A stretch of DNA of 64,000 bases from Zoogloea sp. (GCA_016720685.1 JADKKC010000003.1:62001-126000), one strand, 5' to 3'. Positions 19,530-29,600 are shown, counted from the first letter of the stretch. The notes: generated by a model not told the origin, from the letters alone. Numbers and translations are program-made.

Positions 19530-20909
19530 ATGAATGCCCCCCGCATTAACGCCGAAGTCAAGCCCGGCGAAGTCGTTTCCGTATCCTGGCTCAACCGCGC
19601 AGCCCGCGAGGCGCTGGAGGGCAGCTTTCCGCTCATGTGGATCGCCGGCGAGGTATCGACCCTCACCCGCGCCGCGTCGGGCCATGTCTACTTCACGCTC
19701 AAGGATGAAGACGCCCAGGTGCGGTGCACCATGTGGCGTAATCGCGCCCAACTGCTGCCCTTTCGGCTCGAGCATGGCATGCGTGTGGAGGTGCGCGCCC
19801 TCGTCACCCTGTTCGAGCCCCGTGGCGACTACCAGCTCAGTGTCGAGGCCGTGCGCCAGGCCGGCATCGGCAACCTCTACGAGGCCTTCCTGCGCCTCAA
19901 GGCCCGGCTTGAGGCTGAAGGCCTGTTCGACCCGGCCATCAAACGCCCCCTGCCCCGCTTCCCGCGCGGCATCGCCGTTGTCACCTCCCCGCAGGCAGCC
20001 GCGTGGCGCGACGTCACGGCAGCCTTCTCCCGACGTGCGCCGCACCTCCCGCTCACGCTCTATCCAACCCCGGTCCAGGGCGACGGCGCACCGGCCCGCA
20101 TCGCAGCCGCCATCGCCACAGCAAGCCGGCGTGCCATCGCCGACGGCAATGACGTCCTCCTCCTGGTTCGGGGTGGAGGCAGCCTGGAAGACCTCGCAGC
20201 CTTCAACGACGAAGCCGTCGCCCGCGCCATCCGTAGCTGCCGGCTGCCGGTGGTGGTCGGCGTCGGCCACGAAACCGACGTGAGCATTGCCGATTTCGCT
20301 GCCGACCTGCGCGCCGCCACACCCACCGCAGCGGCCGAACTCGCCAGCGCCGGCTTCGCCGACCTGCATGAACGGCTGCAAGCGCTTTCGGCCCGCCTCG
20401 CCCGGGGCATGCACCGGCGTCTCGAAACCGCCGCCCAACGCCTCGACCGCGCAGCCACCCGGCTGATCCACCCCCGGCAACGCATCGAGCAGGCCTACCT
20501 GCGGCTGACCAATCTTGCCCAGCGCCTCCAGTCGCGGGCGCACCAGCAGCTCGCCGCCAGCCAGGCCCGCACCCACACCCTCGGCCTGCGGCTGGCCGCC
20601 CGGCGTCCGGATATTTCCGCCCGCCGCGGCCAGCTTGAAGCCCTCGCCGGGCGCCTCGAACGCGCCGCCCACGGCATTGTCCAGCGCCAGCAAAGCCGTC
20701 TCGACGCCATCGGACAACACCTTCTGCACCTCGATCACCGCGGCGTGCTGGCGCGTGGCTACAGCATCACCCGCGATGCCGGCGGCAGCATCGTGCGCGA
20801 CGCGGCAAGCCTCGAAACCGGCGCGCGCATCCAGGTTGAATTCCACAACGGCCGCATCGACGCCACCGTAGACAAGCCAAGCAAAACGGCTGAACGCGGT
20901 GCAGAATAG
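19530..20909 (+). CDS. xseA: Exodeoxyribonuclease VII large subunit
   Basis: Degrades single-stranded DNA with XseB. About 459 residues: N-terminal OB-fold (VSWLNRAAREALEGSFPLMWIAGEVSTL, SGHVYFTLKDEDAQVRCTMW), the catalytic core (FPRGIAVVTSPQAAAWRDV, LLVRGGGSLEDLAAFNDEAVARAI, VGVGHETDVSIADFAADLRAATPTAAAELA) and a long helical region that ends with HRGVLARGYSITRD. ATG 19530 gives MNAPRINAE; an earlier ATG at 19503 is less likely. xseB is not adjacent. sodB follows. Confidence 0.95.
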   Translation: MNAPRINAEVKPGEVVSVSWLNRAAREALEGSFPLMWIAGEVSTLTRAASGHVYFTLKDEDAQVRCTMWRNRAQLLPFRLEHGMRVEVRALVTLFEPRGDYQLSVEAVRQAGIGNLYEAFLRLKARLEAEGLFDPAIKRPLPRFPRGIAVVTSPQAAAWRDVTAAFSRRAPHLPLTLYPTPVQGDGAPARIAAAIATASRRAIADGNDVLLLVRGGGSLEDLAAFNDEAVARAIRSCRLPVVVGVGHETDVSIADFAADLRAATPTAAAELASAGFADLHERLQALSARLARGMHRRLETAAQRLDRAATRLIHPRQRIEQAYLRLTNLAQRLQSRAHQQLAASQARTHTLGLRLAARRPDISARRGQLEALAGRLERAAHGIVQRQQSRLDAIGQHLLHLDHRGVLARGYSITRDAGGSIVRDAASLETGARIQVEFHNGRIDATVDKPSKTAERGAE

Positions 20910-20949
20910 AAAACTGTGCAGCAGCGGCGGGATAAAGCGCTGCACCCGG

Positions 20950-20979
20950 TTGTATAGAAAACCTATTCCCGACTAGAAT
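20950..20979 (+). promoter_or_regulatory. Predicted sigma-70 promoter of sodB
   Basis: TTGTAT (20950-20955) and TAGAAT (20974-20979), separated by 18 bp, lie about 40 nt before the sodB start, which has GGAGAG as ribosome site. Confidence 0.5.
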
Positions 20980-21020
20980 CGTCGGGCAATTTTCAATCCC
21001 TAACCCCACGGAGAGAACAT

Positions 21021-21608
21021 ATGGCTCACACCCTGCCCGAACTGCCCTACGCCAAGAACGCACTCGTTCCGCACATTTCCGAAGAAACCTTCGAATACCA
21101 CTACGGCAAGCACCACCAGGCCTACGTCACCAACCTGAACAACCTCATCCCGGGCACCGAGTACGAAAACCTGTCCGTGGAAGAAACCTTCCTGAAGGCC
21201 CCGGCCGGCGGCGTCTACAACAACGCCGCCCAGGTCTGGAACCACACCTTCTTCTGGAGCTGCCTCAAGCCGAACGGCGGCGGCGCTCCGACTGGCGCCC
21301 TGGCTGACGCCATCAACGCCAAGTGGGGCTCCTTCGAAGAGTTCAAGAAGGCCTTCCAGGCCTCCGCTGTCGGCAACTTCGGTTCCGGCTGGACCTGGCT
21401 GGTGAAGAAGCCCGACGGTTCCGTCGACATCGCCAACACCGGCGCTGCCGGCAACCCGCTGAAGAGCGGCGAAGGCAAGCCCCTGCTGACCATCGACGTG
21501 TGGGAACATGCCTACTACATCGACTACCGCAATGCCCGTCCGAAGTTCGTCGAGACCTTCCTGAGCAGCCTGGCCAACTGGGATTTCGCTTCCGCGAATT
21601 TCGCCTGA
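21021..21608 (+). CDS. sodB: Superoxide dismutase, Fe type
   Basis: Dismutates superoxide in the cytosol. The 195-residue protein starts MAHTLPELPYAKNALVPHIS and has FEYHYGKHHQAYVTNLN, NNAAQVWNHTFFWSCL and DVWEHAYYIDYRNARP, giving metal ligands His27, His in WNHTF, Asp and His in DVWEH. AAQVWNHTFFW favours the iron form. CACGGAGAG precedes the ATG and a terminator follows, so it is probably monocistronic. Confidence 0.96.
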   Translation: MAHTLPELPYAKNALVPHISEETFEYHYGKHHQAYVTNLNNLIPGTEYENLSVEETFLKAPAGGVYNNAAQVWNHTFFWSCLKPNGGGAPTGALADAINAKWGSFEEFKKAFQASAVGNFGSGWTWLVKKPDGSVDIANTGAAGNPLKSGEGKPLLTIDVWEHAYYIDYRNARPKFVETFLSSLANWDFASANFA

Positions 21609-21650
21609 TCGCCTATTCCAGGTTAAAAAACTCGTAAAACGGGTTAAAAA

Positions 21651-21677
21651 AGAGGGAGCATTTGGCTCCCTCTTTTC
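21651..21677 (+). terminator. Terminator after sodB
   Basis: A 9-bp stem (AGAGGGAGC/GCTCCCTCT, 21651-21659 with 21665-21673) is followed by TTTT. It lies about 43 nt past the sodB stop, after two copies of GGTTAAAAAA. Confidence 0.85.
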
Positions 21678-21713
21678 ATTGCGCAATCGCTCAATACAGG
21701 CTGCTCCTAGACC

Positions 21714-22179
21714 GGCGTTGTTGCATAACTCTGATTCAAGCAAAGTGGCCCCAACCCCAGACGGATTTCAGGCATGGGCGATCGTCACCGGCATGCCAAG
21801 CCGGTTGAACGTATTCAGAATCGCGCAGCGCACATGCTCGTCTCGGCCAGGCTACGCCGATGGTAGCCACTCCATTTCTTCCACAGCCGTCATCCCAGGT
21901 ACTGGGCCGCAGCCAGGGTTTCATTGCGGGCATGGACGAAAGCCGCTTTGTCATTCCAGGGCTTGCCGCAAGGCGAGCTTGAACAAGACCTTCAGCGTCA
22001 GGATGGCCTGAATGGCCGCATCGGTGTAGACCTTCGGGCGACCCTTCGCTCCGCTCCGAACGCTGTCGTGCCAGTTGCTTGTGCGGTAGCGGGTCTTGTT
22101 CGGGTTCATTCAGGCAGTCTACCAACCACGACACGTCGGTGTCGGGAGGGGGCCGGCCAGAGGGTTATGCAGCAACGCC
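21714..22179 (-). mobile_element. Decayed IS5-family insertion sequence remnant
   Basis: Imperfect terminal inverted repeats bound the piece: GGCGTTGTTGCATAACT at 21714-21730 and its inverted counterpart GGTTATGCAGCAACGCC at 22163-22179 (15 of 17 match). Inside, the minus strand from 22109 reads MNPNKTRYRTSNWHDS and then KVYTDAAIQAILTLKVLFKL, typical of the IS5-type transposase N-terminus, ending early at a TGA. Further on, in another frame, HVRCAILNTFNRLGMPVTIAHA is the usual C-terminus. The central catalytic part is deleted, leaving 466 bp. No clear target duplication is visible. It is inactive. Confidence 0.8.
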
Positions 22180-22267
22180 TTCAAGACGCGAAAAGTCAAA
22201 GCGGGCCACACGGGCCCGTCTTGATCAAATCTGCGTCAACAGCCAGGGCCGCAGGGCCCGGCGGCCA

Positions 22268-23302
<1,035 letters not shown>

Positions 23303-23496
23303 GGGTTCTGTGATCTCTTTTGAAGCGTCCGACCGCCGCCGGAATGCACTCATCGGGTTGAGCGCCCCGCCGGGACCGGCTACATTAACGGGCCTTGCAG
23401 CAGCAGGGGCTTATAGCCAGCTGCGTGCAAACAAACCCGAATTTTAGCCGAAATGTCGACGGCCCGCCCTGCCGGGTGTGCCATCCAGACCACCGC

Positions 23497-24177
23497 GTGA
23501 AGCAACTCACCCTCGATCTGCGCGCTGACGCGCCGCCAAAGCTGGAAAATTTCGTCGCCGCCGCCAACGCCGACCTCCTCGCAGCCCTCTACGAAGCGGT
23601 GCCGCTGGCGGATGTGCCGCAGCATCTTTTCCTGTGGGGTGACGCGGGCAGCGGCCGCAGCCACCTGCTGAGAAGCGTTGTCACCGCCGCGGCCCAGGCT
23701 GGCCGGCCGGCCTGCTACCTGCAGGCCGCCGATGTGGGCGACCGCCTCCCCGAAGCCTCCGGCCTGCTGCTTGCCGTCGATGACGTGGAAGCCCTCGGCC
23801 CCGACGCCCAGATCGCGCTCTTCCGCGCCTTCAACGCGGCCCGCAGCCAGCGCATGACGCTGATCACCAGCGGCGGCGCAGCCCCGCTGCACCTGGCCCT
23901 GCGCGAGGATTTGCGCACGCGCATCGGGCAAAGCCTGATCTTCGAGGTCAAATCGCTCACCGACGACGACTGCGAAGCGATCCTGCAGGCCCAGGCGGGC
24001 ACCCGCGGCCTGCGCCTCGAACCGGAAATCATCCAGTACCTGCTGCGCCACGGCCGCCGCGACCTGGCCAGCCTGCTGCGCACGCTCGACGCCCTGGATG
24101 CGGCCTCCCTCGAGCGCAAGCGTCCGATCACCCTGCCCCTGCTGCGGGAAGTCCTGCAGCGCGACCCCACCCTATAA
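23497..24177 (+). CDS. hda: DnaA regulatory inactivator Hda
   Basis: A 226-residue AAA+ protein related to DnaA domain III that, with the DNA-loaded beta clamp, promotes DnaA-ATP hydrolysis and prevents re-initiation. The N-terminus MKQLTLDLR holds a clamp-binding-type QLTLDL motif. It continues with LFLWGDAGSGRSHLL (P-loop variant), LLAVDDVEALG (Walker B) and DLRTRIGQSLIFEV. The start is GTG 23497, as its product begins with the clamp motif; the ribosome site is weak. Confidence 0.92.
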   Translation: MKQLTLDLRADAPPKLENFVAAANADLLAALYEAVPLADVPQHLFLWGDAGSGRSHLLRSVVTAAAQAGRPACYLQAADVGDRLPEASGLLLAVDDVEALGPDAQIALFRAFNAARSQRMTLITSGGAAPLHLALREDLRTRIGQSLIFEVKSLTDDDCEAILQAQAGTRGLRLEPEIIQYLLRHGRRDLASLLRTLDALDAASLERKRPITLPLLREVLQRDPTL

Positions 24178-24193
24178 GCGGCAAACACGAACG

Positions 24194-24856
24194 ATGGATC
24201 TCGTACTCTTCGACCTGGACAACACCTTGCTCGCCGGCGACTCGGACTTCGAGTGGGCCCAATTCCTGATTTCCAAGGGCGTGCTCGACAAGGAAGTCCA
24301 TGAAGCCCGCAACCAGATCTTTTACGATCAGTACAAGGCCGGCACCCTCGACATCTTCGAGTTCCTCGATTTCCAGTTGAAGCCGCTGGCCCGCCACAGT
24401 CGCGCCCAACTCGACGCCTGGCACCGGGAATTCATGGAAACCCGCATCCGCCCGATGATGACCGCAAAGTCGCAGGCACTGGTCAGGGCGCAGCTGGAAT
24501 CAGGCGCAGTGGTCGCCGTGGTCACCGCCACCAACAGCTTCGTCACCGGCCCGATTGCCCGTGCCTTCGGCATTCCGCACCTGGTCGCCACCATTCCGGC
24601 CCAGGAAAACGGCGTTTTCACCGGCAAGCCTCGCGGCACCCCGGCCTTCAAGGGCGGCAAGATCGAACGCGTCGAGGCCTGGCTCGAAAGCCTCGGCCTG
24701 TGTTGGGAGAGCTTCGGGAAGAGCAGCTTTTACAGCGACTCCCACAACGATCTTCCGCTGATGAACAAGGTGGCCAACCCGGTTGCCGTCGACCCCGACG
24801 ACACCCTTCGCGCCCACGCCAGCGCCCACGGCTGGCCGGTAATCTCATTGCGCTGA
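24194..24856 (+). CDS. HAD superfamily IB phosphatase, SerB-like
   Basis: A 220-residue haloacid-dehalogenase phosphatase. Motif I is LVLFDLDNTLLAGDS (nucleophile Asp), motif II VVAVVTATNSFV, and motif III/IV YSDSHNDLPLMNKVANPVAVDPD. The subfamily (IB, cap C1) includes phosphoserine phosphatase and phosphorylated histidinol or sugar phosphatases, so the substrate is uncertain. It begins 16 nt after hda and is probably co-transcribed with it. Confidence 0.88.
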   Translation: MDLVLFDLDNTLLAGDSDFEWAQFLISKGVLDKEVHEARNQIFYDQYKAGTLDIFEFLDFQLKPLARHSRAQLDAWHREFMETRIRPMMTAKSQALVRAQLESGAVVAVVTATNSFVTGPIARAFGIPHLVATIPAQENGVFTGKPRGTPAFKGGKIERVEAWLESLGLCWESFGKSSFYSDSHNDLPLMNKVANPVAVDPDDTLRAHASAHGWPVISLR

Positions 24857-24912
24857 CCGTTCGAAACAAGGCCCCGCGGGGCTTTGTTCACCGCAGCCGG
24901 CCCGCCAGCACA

Positions 24913-25788
24913 CTACATCCCGTTCGCCTTGAACCAGGCCAGCAAGCGCCCCCAGCCGTCCGCCGCCTCGGCAGCACGGTAACTGGGGCGGTAGTCGGCA
25001 TGGAAGGCATGGCCGGCTTCGGGGTAAACCACAAACTCGGCCCGCTTGCCGACCCTGGTCAGATCCGAGCGCATGCGCTCGACATCGGAAACGGGGATGC
25101 CTTGGTCCTTTGCACCATAGAGGCCAAGCACCGGCGCCGCGATCTGCCCCACCACATCGACGGGATGAGCGGGCGTGAGCGGGCTCGCCGCACCGGTCAG
25201 GCGGCCATACCACGCCACGCCGGCCTTGAGCCGGGGGTTATGGGCCGCATAGAGCCATGCGATCCGCCCGCCCCAGCAAAAGCCGGTGATCCCCAGCCGC
25301 GACGCATCGCCACCATGGGCTGCAGCCCACGCGGCGGCCGTGTCCAGATCGCCCATCACCTGGGCGTCGGCTACCTTGCTGACGATTTTTGCAAGAATGT
25401 CCGGCACGTTATCGATGCCGGCCGGATCGCCCTGGCGCTGATACAGGTTGGGCGCAATGGCCTGGTAGCCCTGGCGGGCAAGGCGCCGGCAAACATCGCG
25501 GATGTATTCGTGAACTCCGAAGATTTCCTGTACCACCAACACCGTCGGGAACGGCCCCGGGCCGGCCGGCTGAGCGCGGTAAGCCTTGAGCGCGAGGCCA
25601 TCAGGGGCGGTGAAGGTGATATCGCCGGCGACAAGCCCGTCGGAGGATGTCTTGATCACGCTCTGCCCGAAGGCGGGTTGCACGGCGAGCGCAAAACTCC
25701 CCGCCACGGCAGCGCCGACGAAAGTGCGGCGGCTAAGGGGGAGACCGGGAACCAGACTGTCGAAATCGGGAACTTCAAGCGTAGACAT
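24913..25788 (-). CDS. Dienelactone hydrolase family protein with Tat signal
   Basis: A 291-residue alpha/beta hydrolase. The N-terminus carries a twin-arginine signal (LSRRTFVGAAVAGSFALAVQPAFGQ), so it is exported folded. The catalytic triad of the family is visible: Cys in GITGFCWGGRIAW, Asp in GLYGAKDQGIP and His in YPEAGHAFHADYR; a conserved EIFGVHEYIRDVCRRLA stretch is present. Known members open dienelactones in aromatic degradation; no such pathway is nearby, so the substrate is unknown. GAGGAG precedes the ATG. Confidence 0.9.
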   Translation of the reverse strand: MSTLEVPDFDSLVPGLPLSRRTFVGAAVAGSFALAVQPAFGQSVIKTSSDGLVAGDITFTAPDGLALKAYRAQPAGPGPFPTVLVVQEIFGVHEYIRDVCRRLARQGYQAIAPNLYQRQGDPAGIDNVPDILAKIVSKVADAQVMGDLDTAAAWAAAHGGDASRLGITGFCWGGRIAWLYAAHNPRLKAGVAWYGRLTGAASPLTPAHPVDVVGQIAAPVLGLYGAKDQGIPVSDVERMRSDLTRVGKRAEFVVYPEAGHAFHADYRPSYRAAEAADGWGRLLAWFKANGM

Positions 25789-25864
25789 CAGGCGCTCCTC
25801 ACTGTGTTGGAATGCGCCTCAGGATACCCGAAGGCGAGCGCCAAAAAGCGGCCCGCGGATGCGC

Positions 25865-26656
25865 TCAGTTCCAGGCGTGCCCGCCGGCCAGGGTGCCCGG
25901 AGCACTGCGATTGAACCACGCCCCGCCTTGCCGGGCGGCAAGCGGCACGGGCAGCTCGGTCTCCGGCTTGCCGGTCTGCTGGCCGACGAATTTCTCGGTC
26001 AGCGTCACGTGCTTGCCGTTCACATGGATCAGGCCGGAATCCGACAGCTCACGAAAAATCCGCGACAGGGTTTCCGGCGTGAAGCCGAGACGGGCCGCCA
26101 GCACATGTTTGGGAATTTCCAGTTCGAGCGTGAGGCTCTTGCTTTGCCCGAGAACGCTGCCGGCAAGGCGCCGCAGGTAGTCCACAACCTTGGCCGAGCC
26201 CGACTGGAAACAATCGGCGGCAATATCGCGCTCGATGGACGACTGACGCTCGGCCACCGCCACCAGCATGCGGCGCCCCACGCAGGGTTCGTGCTCCATG
26301 GCGCGGAAAATACCGTCGCGCCCCACGGCAACCACCACCACCGGGCTCACGGTTTCGACCGACGACACATAAGACGCCTCGCCGAAGAGTTCGGCAACAC
26401 CGAAGATCTGGCGCGGCGAAAGAATCTCGATAACCTTCTCGCCCCCTTCAGACGAACAAACTGCCACTTTGAGGTGGCCGGACATGACATGGTAAAGGGC
26501 GCGCGGCCGTTCGCCGGCCGAATAAACCTTGCTGCCTTTGGGCAGGCTGAGAACCTGGGTCGAGCGGGCGATATCGGAAATCGCAGAGGACGGCAAGCCG
26601 CGAAACAGGGCAATTTCGCCCAGAACCAAAGAGAGATCATCAATATGGGTATGCAT
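25865..26656 (-). CDS. dnr: Crp/Fnr family regulator, Dnr-like
   Basis: A transcription factor of 263 residues: cyclic-nucleotide-binding-like fold (LFRGLPSSAISDIARS, GSKVYSAGERPRALYHVMSGHLKVAV) and a C-terminal helix-turn-helix (KHVLAARLGFTPETLSRIFRELSDSGLI). There are no N-terminal iron-sulfur cysteines as in FNR, so it groups better with Dnr/NnrR-type NO-responsive regulators of denitrification. A 30-residue C-terminal tail follows. The ATG at 26656 has GAGG 6 nt upstream; ATG 26668 is an alternative. An FNR/Dnr box lies upstream. The divergent narXL pair supports a role in nitrogen-oxide respiration. Confidence 0.82.
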   Translation of the reverse strand: MHTHIDDLSLVLGEIALFRGLPSSAISDIARSTQVLSLPKGSKVYSAGERPRALYHVMSGHLKVAVCSSEGGEKVIEILSPRQIFGVAELFGEASYVSSVETVSPVVVVAVGRDGIFRAMEHEPCVGRRMLVAVAERQSSIERDIAADCFQSGSAKVVDYLRRLAGSVLGQSKSLTLELEIPKHVLAARLGFTPETLSRIFRELSDSGLIHVNGKHVTLTEKFVGQQTGKPETELPVPLAARQGGAWFNRSAPGTLAGGHAWN

Positions 26657-26753
26657 GGTTTCCCTCATAGGGTTCAAGACAGAACCGCGCCCGAAAATGC
26701 GTAGCGGCGCCAAGGCATGACGCGCAGTCTAGGAAGCTTAAGGCCGCGCGAAG

Positions 26754-26767
26754 TTGACATAGATCAG
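26754..26767 (-). promoter_or_regulatory. FNR/Dnr-type box before dnr
   Basis: TTGACATAGATCAG matches TTGAT-N4-ATCAA at 8 of 10 positions. On the minus strand it is centred at 26760.5, with TAGACT at 26731-26726 as -10 and a start near 26719, the 41.5-nt class II spacing. dnr would then be under FNR or self control. Confidence 0.6.
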
Positions 26768-26796
26768 ACTCGCCGAAACACGAAGAACACCCCAAA

Positions 26797-26812
26797 TACC
26801 TCCTTGTGGGTA
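26797..26812. promoter_or_regulatory. Predicted NarL 7-2-7 operator between dnr and narX
   Basis: TACCTCC-TT-GTGGGTA is a pair of inverted heptamers two bases apart. Each agrees with the NarL heptamer TACYYMT at 6 of 7 positions, in the 7-2-7 layout that NarL and NarP prefer. It lies 36 bp from the FNR-type box, in the divergent region between dnr and narXL, so the phosphorylated NarL encoded next door could regulate either side. Confidence 0.55.
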
Positions 26813-27018
26813 TAGCACATTAAAATGAGAAAAATATCCAAGATGCTGTTTTGTATAAACTTAGACCCGACAGCGGGATGGCTGCAGGGTGCTGCGAACA
26901 GGTCGGCACCCGCCGTTTCGCTAATACCATTTTCCTGCCTGGCAGGCGGCAAACACCATGCCTGCATCGCCTTTCCGGCACCAGAATGCCTGCCTGCAGC
27001 ACACTCGGAAACTCACGC

Positions 27019-28929
27019 GTGACGCCTCATCCCCCTCCTGCAGACACCCCCGCCCCGCGAACCCGCAAGCCCGGCAGCCCGTCTGTCGTGCTCCAGCTGG
27101 GCGCGTGGATTGCTGCAATTGCCGGCCTGGCTGTCGTGTCCATCCTGGCTTCGATCACCGTCGCCGAGCTGTCCTCGGGCGAGGCGCGCGCCATCAACCT
27201 GGCCGGTTCGCTGCGCATGCAGTCCTATGTGATCCGCGCGGCAGCGGGCCCTGCCCGGCCCGATCCGGCAGGCATGGAGCAAGCCATTGCCGAATTCGAG
27301 CTGCGCTACCGCAGCCCCGAGCTGCAGCAGGCCATTCCGCACTGGGCCGACGACCCCGTACGCCTGGCCTATGAAGCGGTCGGCGCGGTGTGGATCGGGC
27401 GCTTCCGGCCGGCAGCCCTGCAAGCATGGGCCGACGGGCCGAACAGCCCGTCGCTGCAGGTCGAGACCATGGAAATGGTGACGCGCATCGACCACCTGGT
27501 GGCGCTCGTCGAGGAAAGCCTGGAGTCAAAGCTGCAATGGCTGCGCCTTGTGCAGGGCATCTCGCTGATCCTGCTGTTGATGGTCGGCGCGGCCACCGTG
27601 CAACAGCTCAAGGCCCGCGTGCTGCGGCCCCTCGACCGACTGCTCGACTCGGCGCGACGGGTTCAGCGCGGGGACTTTTCGGTTCGCCTCCCCGCGGGCC
27701 AGCCCGACGAACTCGGCCAGCTCGGCGAAGCCTTCAACTTCATGGTGGAAGACCTGTCGTGCAGCTATGCGCGGCTGGAAAGCCGGGTGCAGGAGAAGAC
27801 CGAGGCGCTGGCACGCAGCAACCATTCCCTCATGCTGCTCTACCGCACCACCCGCGCGCTCTCCGAGCGTGCCGTGACCCGGGCGACCCTGCAGCAGGTG
27901 CTGCAGGATGTGGTGCAGGTTATCGGCATGCGCACCGGCGCCGTATGTCTCGGCAAGCCTGGAGAGGCCGACATTGCCACGGCGGGCTCAGGGCCGCTGC
28001 CTGTGCCGGTCCGGGAGCTTTGCGCGGCGGCCTGCCAGAGTTGCGCGAAGGGTGGCAGCCTCACCGGGACGCGCCCCGCGGAGGCCGGCGCAGGTGAAAC
28101 GATTTCCGTTCCGCTCTTTGACGGCACCCGCAGCCATGGGGCAATGATCCTGATCCCGCCGGACCAGCAGGCCCTCGAAGCCTGGCAGATCGAATTGCTG
28201 GAAACGGTCGGGCGCCACGTGGGCGCGGCGCTGGCCTCGACCCAGCGGAGCGAGGAGAGCCACCGCCTGGCCCTGCTCGATGAACGCTCGGTGATCGCCC
28301 GCGAACTGCACGACTCCCTCGCCCAGTCCCTGTCCTACCTGAAAATCCAGGTCACGCGCCTGCAAACCCTGCTGGGCCGCACACCGCCGCCGGCTCCGGT
28401 CAACGAAATCGTCGGCGAACTGCGCGACGGCCTCAACGAGGCCTACCGCCAGTTGCGCGAGCTGCTGACCACCTTCCGGCTGCGCATCGACGGGCGCGGC
28501 CTCAACGCCGCCATCGAAGACACGGTGCAGGAATTCCGCCGCCGCACCGGCCTTGAGATCACCCTCGAGAACGGTCTGTCCGGGTTTGAACTGGTTGCCA
28601 ATCGCGAAATCCACGTGCTGCAGATCATCCGCGAAGCGCTCTCCAACATTGAGCGCCATGCCCGGGCCCGCAAGGTTGCAGTGAGCCTGAGCACCGACGG
28701 AGCCGGCCGCGTGCAGGTAACCGTCGACGATGACGGAATCGGCTTCGACGACACGGCCCGTCCCCTGCACCGCTACGGTATCGTGATCATGCGCGATCGC
28801 GCCCAGAGCCTCGCCGGCGAACTCACCGTGCTCCCTCGGGAGGGCGGCGGCACCCGGGTCGAACTCAACATCCCGGCAGCCGCCCCGCTGCAGGAAACCA
28901 CTCAGCCCGCCCAAGGAGGCGTTGCATGA
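27019..28929 (+). CDS. narX: Nitrate/nitrite sensor histidine kinase, NarX family
   Basis: About 636 residues. Helix 1 (VLQLGAWIAAIAGLAVVSIL) is followed by a P-box (RAINLAGSLRMQSYVIR, about residues 57-73), the nitrate-binding element. Then come a second helix (GISLILLLMVGAATVQQL), a HAMP linker, a GAF-like central region with a CxxxCxxC cluster (CAAACQSC), the HisKA_3 site (VIARELHDSLAQSLSYLKIQ) and an ATPase domain (QIIREALSNIERHARA, VDDDGIGFDD). GTG 27019 was chosen; ATG 26986 is possible. It overlaps narL by 4 nt. Confidence 0.88.
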   Translation: MTPHPPPADTPAPRTRKPGSPSVVLQLGAWIAAIAGLAVVSILASITVAELSSGEARAINLAGSLRMQSYVIRAAAGPARPDPAGMEQAIAEFELRYRSPELQQAIPHWADDPVRLAYEAVGAVWIGRFRPAALQAWADGPNSPSLQVETMEMVTRIDHLVALVEESLESKLQWLRLVQGISLILLLMVGAATVQQLKARVLRPLDRLLDSARRVQRGDFSVRLPAGQPDELGQLGEAFNFMVEDLSCSYARLESRVQEKTEALARSNHSLMLLYRTTRALSERAVTRATLQQVLQDVVQVIGMRTGAVCLGKPGEADIATAGSGPLPVPVRELCAAACQSCAKGGSLTGTRPAEAGAGETISVPLFDGTRSHGAMILIPPDQQALEAWQIELLETVGRHVGAALASTQRSEESHRLALLDERSVIARELHDSLAQSLSYLKIQVTRLQTLLGRTPPPAPVNEIVGELRDGLNEAYRQLRELLTTFRLRIDGRGLNAAIEDTVQEFRRRTGLEITLENGLSGFELVANREIHVLQIIREALSNIERHARARKVAVSLSTDGAGRVQVTVDDDGIGFDDTARPLHRYGIVIMRDRAQSLAGELTVLPREGGGTRVELNIPAAAPLQETTQPAQGGVA

Positions 28930-29600
28930 ACACTCCGACCACGACTTCCGTGATCATCATTGACGACCATCCGCTGTTCCGCAAAGGCGTCTCCCAGCTG
29001 ATCGCCCTCAATGACCAGTTGCACCTGATCGGTGAAGCCTCCAGCGGCGAAGAAGGCCTGGAACTGGCCCGCGCCCTCGAGCCCGACCTGATCCTGCTCG
29101 ACCTCAACATGAAGGGCATGAGCGGCATCGAAACCCTGCGTGCCCTGCGCGACGCCGACCTCGCCGCGCGCATCCTGATCCTGACCGTGTCGGACGCCGC
29201 CGACGATCTGGTGTCCGCGATCCGCGCCGGCGCCGACGGCTACCTGCTCAAGGACATGGAACCCGAAGAACTCCTCGCCCGCATCGTCGAAGCCATGCGC
29301 GGGCGCATCGTCATCAGCGAAAGCCTCAACGGCCTGCTCGCCCGCTCGCTGCGCGACGAAGCCCAGGCGGCCGAGCGCAGCCTGGCGCCGCTCACCGAGC
29401 GCGAGCGCGACATCCTCGGCTGCCTCGCCAGCGGGCTCTCGAACAAGCTCATCGCCCGCGATCTGAACATTGCCGAAGGCACCGTGAAAGTGCACATCAA
29501 GAACCTGCTGAAGAAACTCAAGTTTCGCTCGCGCCTGGAAGCCGCCGTCTGGGCCATCGACCAGAACCTGCGCCCGCAGGCGTCGGGCAGCGTGCGCTAG
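28926..29600 (+). CDS. narL: Nitrate/nitrite response regulator, NarL family
   Basis: 224 residues. Receiver with IIIDDHPLFRKGVSQL, phosphoacceptor Asp near residue 59 (LILLDLNMKGMSGIE) and Lys in GYLLKDMEPEELL; then a LuxR-type helix-turn-helix (LTERERDILGCLASGLSNKLIARDLNIAEGTVKVHIKN). The start overlaps the narX stop (ATGA). Known NarXL pairs control nitrate respiration and denitrification genes. Its stop directly abuts the stop of the converging GGDEF-EAL gene, with no terminator between. Confidence 0.93.
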   Translation: MNTPTTTSVIIIDDHPLFRKGVSQLIALNDQLHLIGEASSGEEGLELARALEPDLILLDLNMKGMSGIETLRALRDADLAARILILTVSDAADDLVSAIRAGADGYLLKDMEPEELLARIVEAMRGRIVISESLNGLLARSLRDEAQAAERSLAPLTERERDILGCLASGLSNKLIARDLNIAEGTVKVHIKNLLKKLKFRSRLEAAVWAIDQNLRPQASGSVR

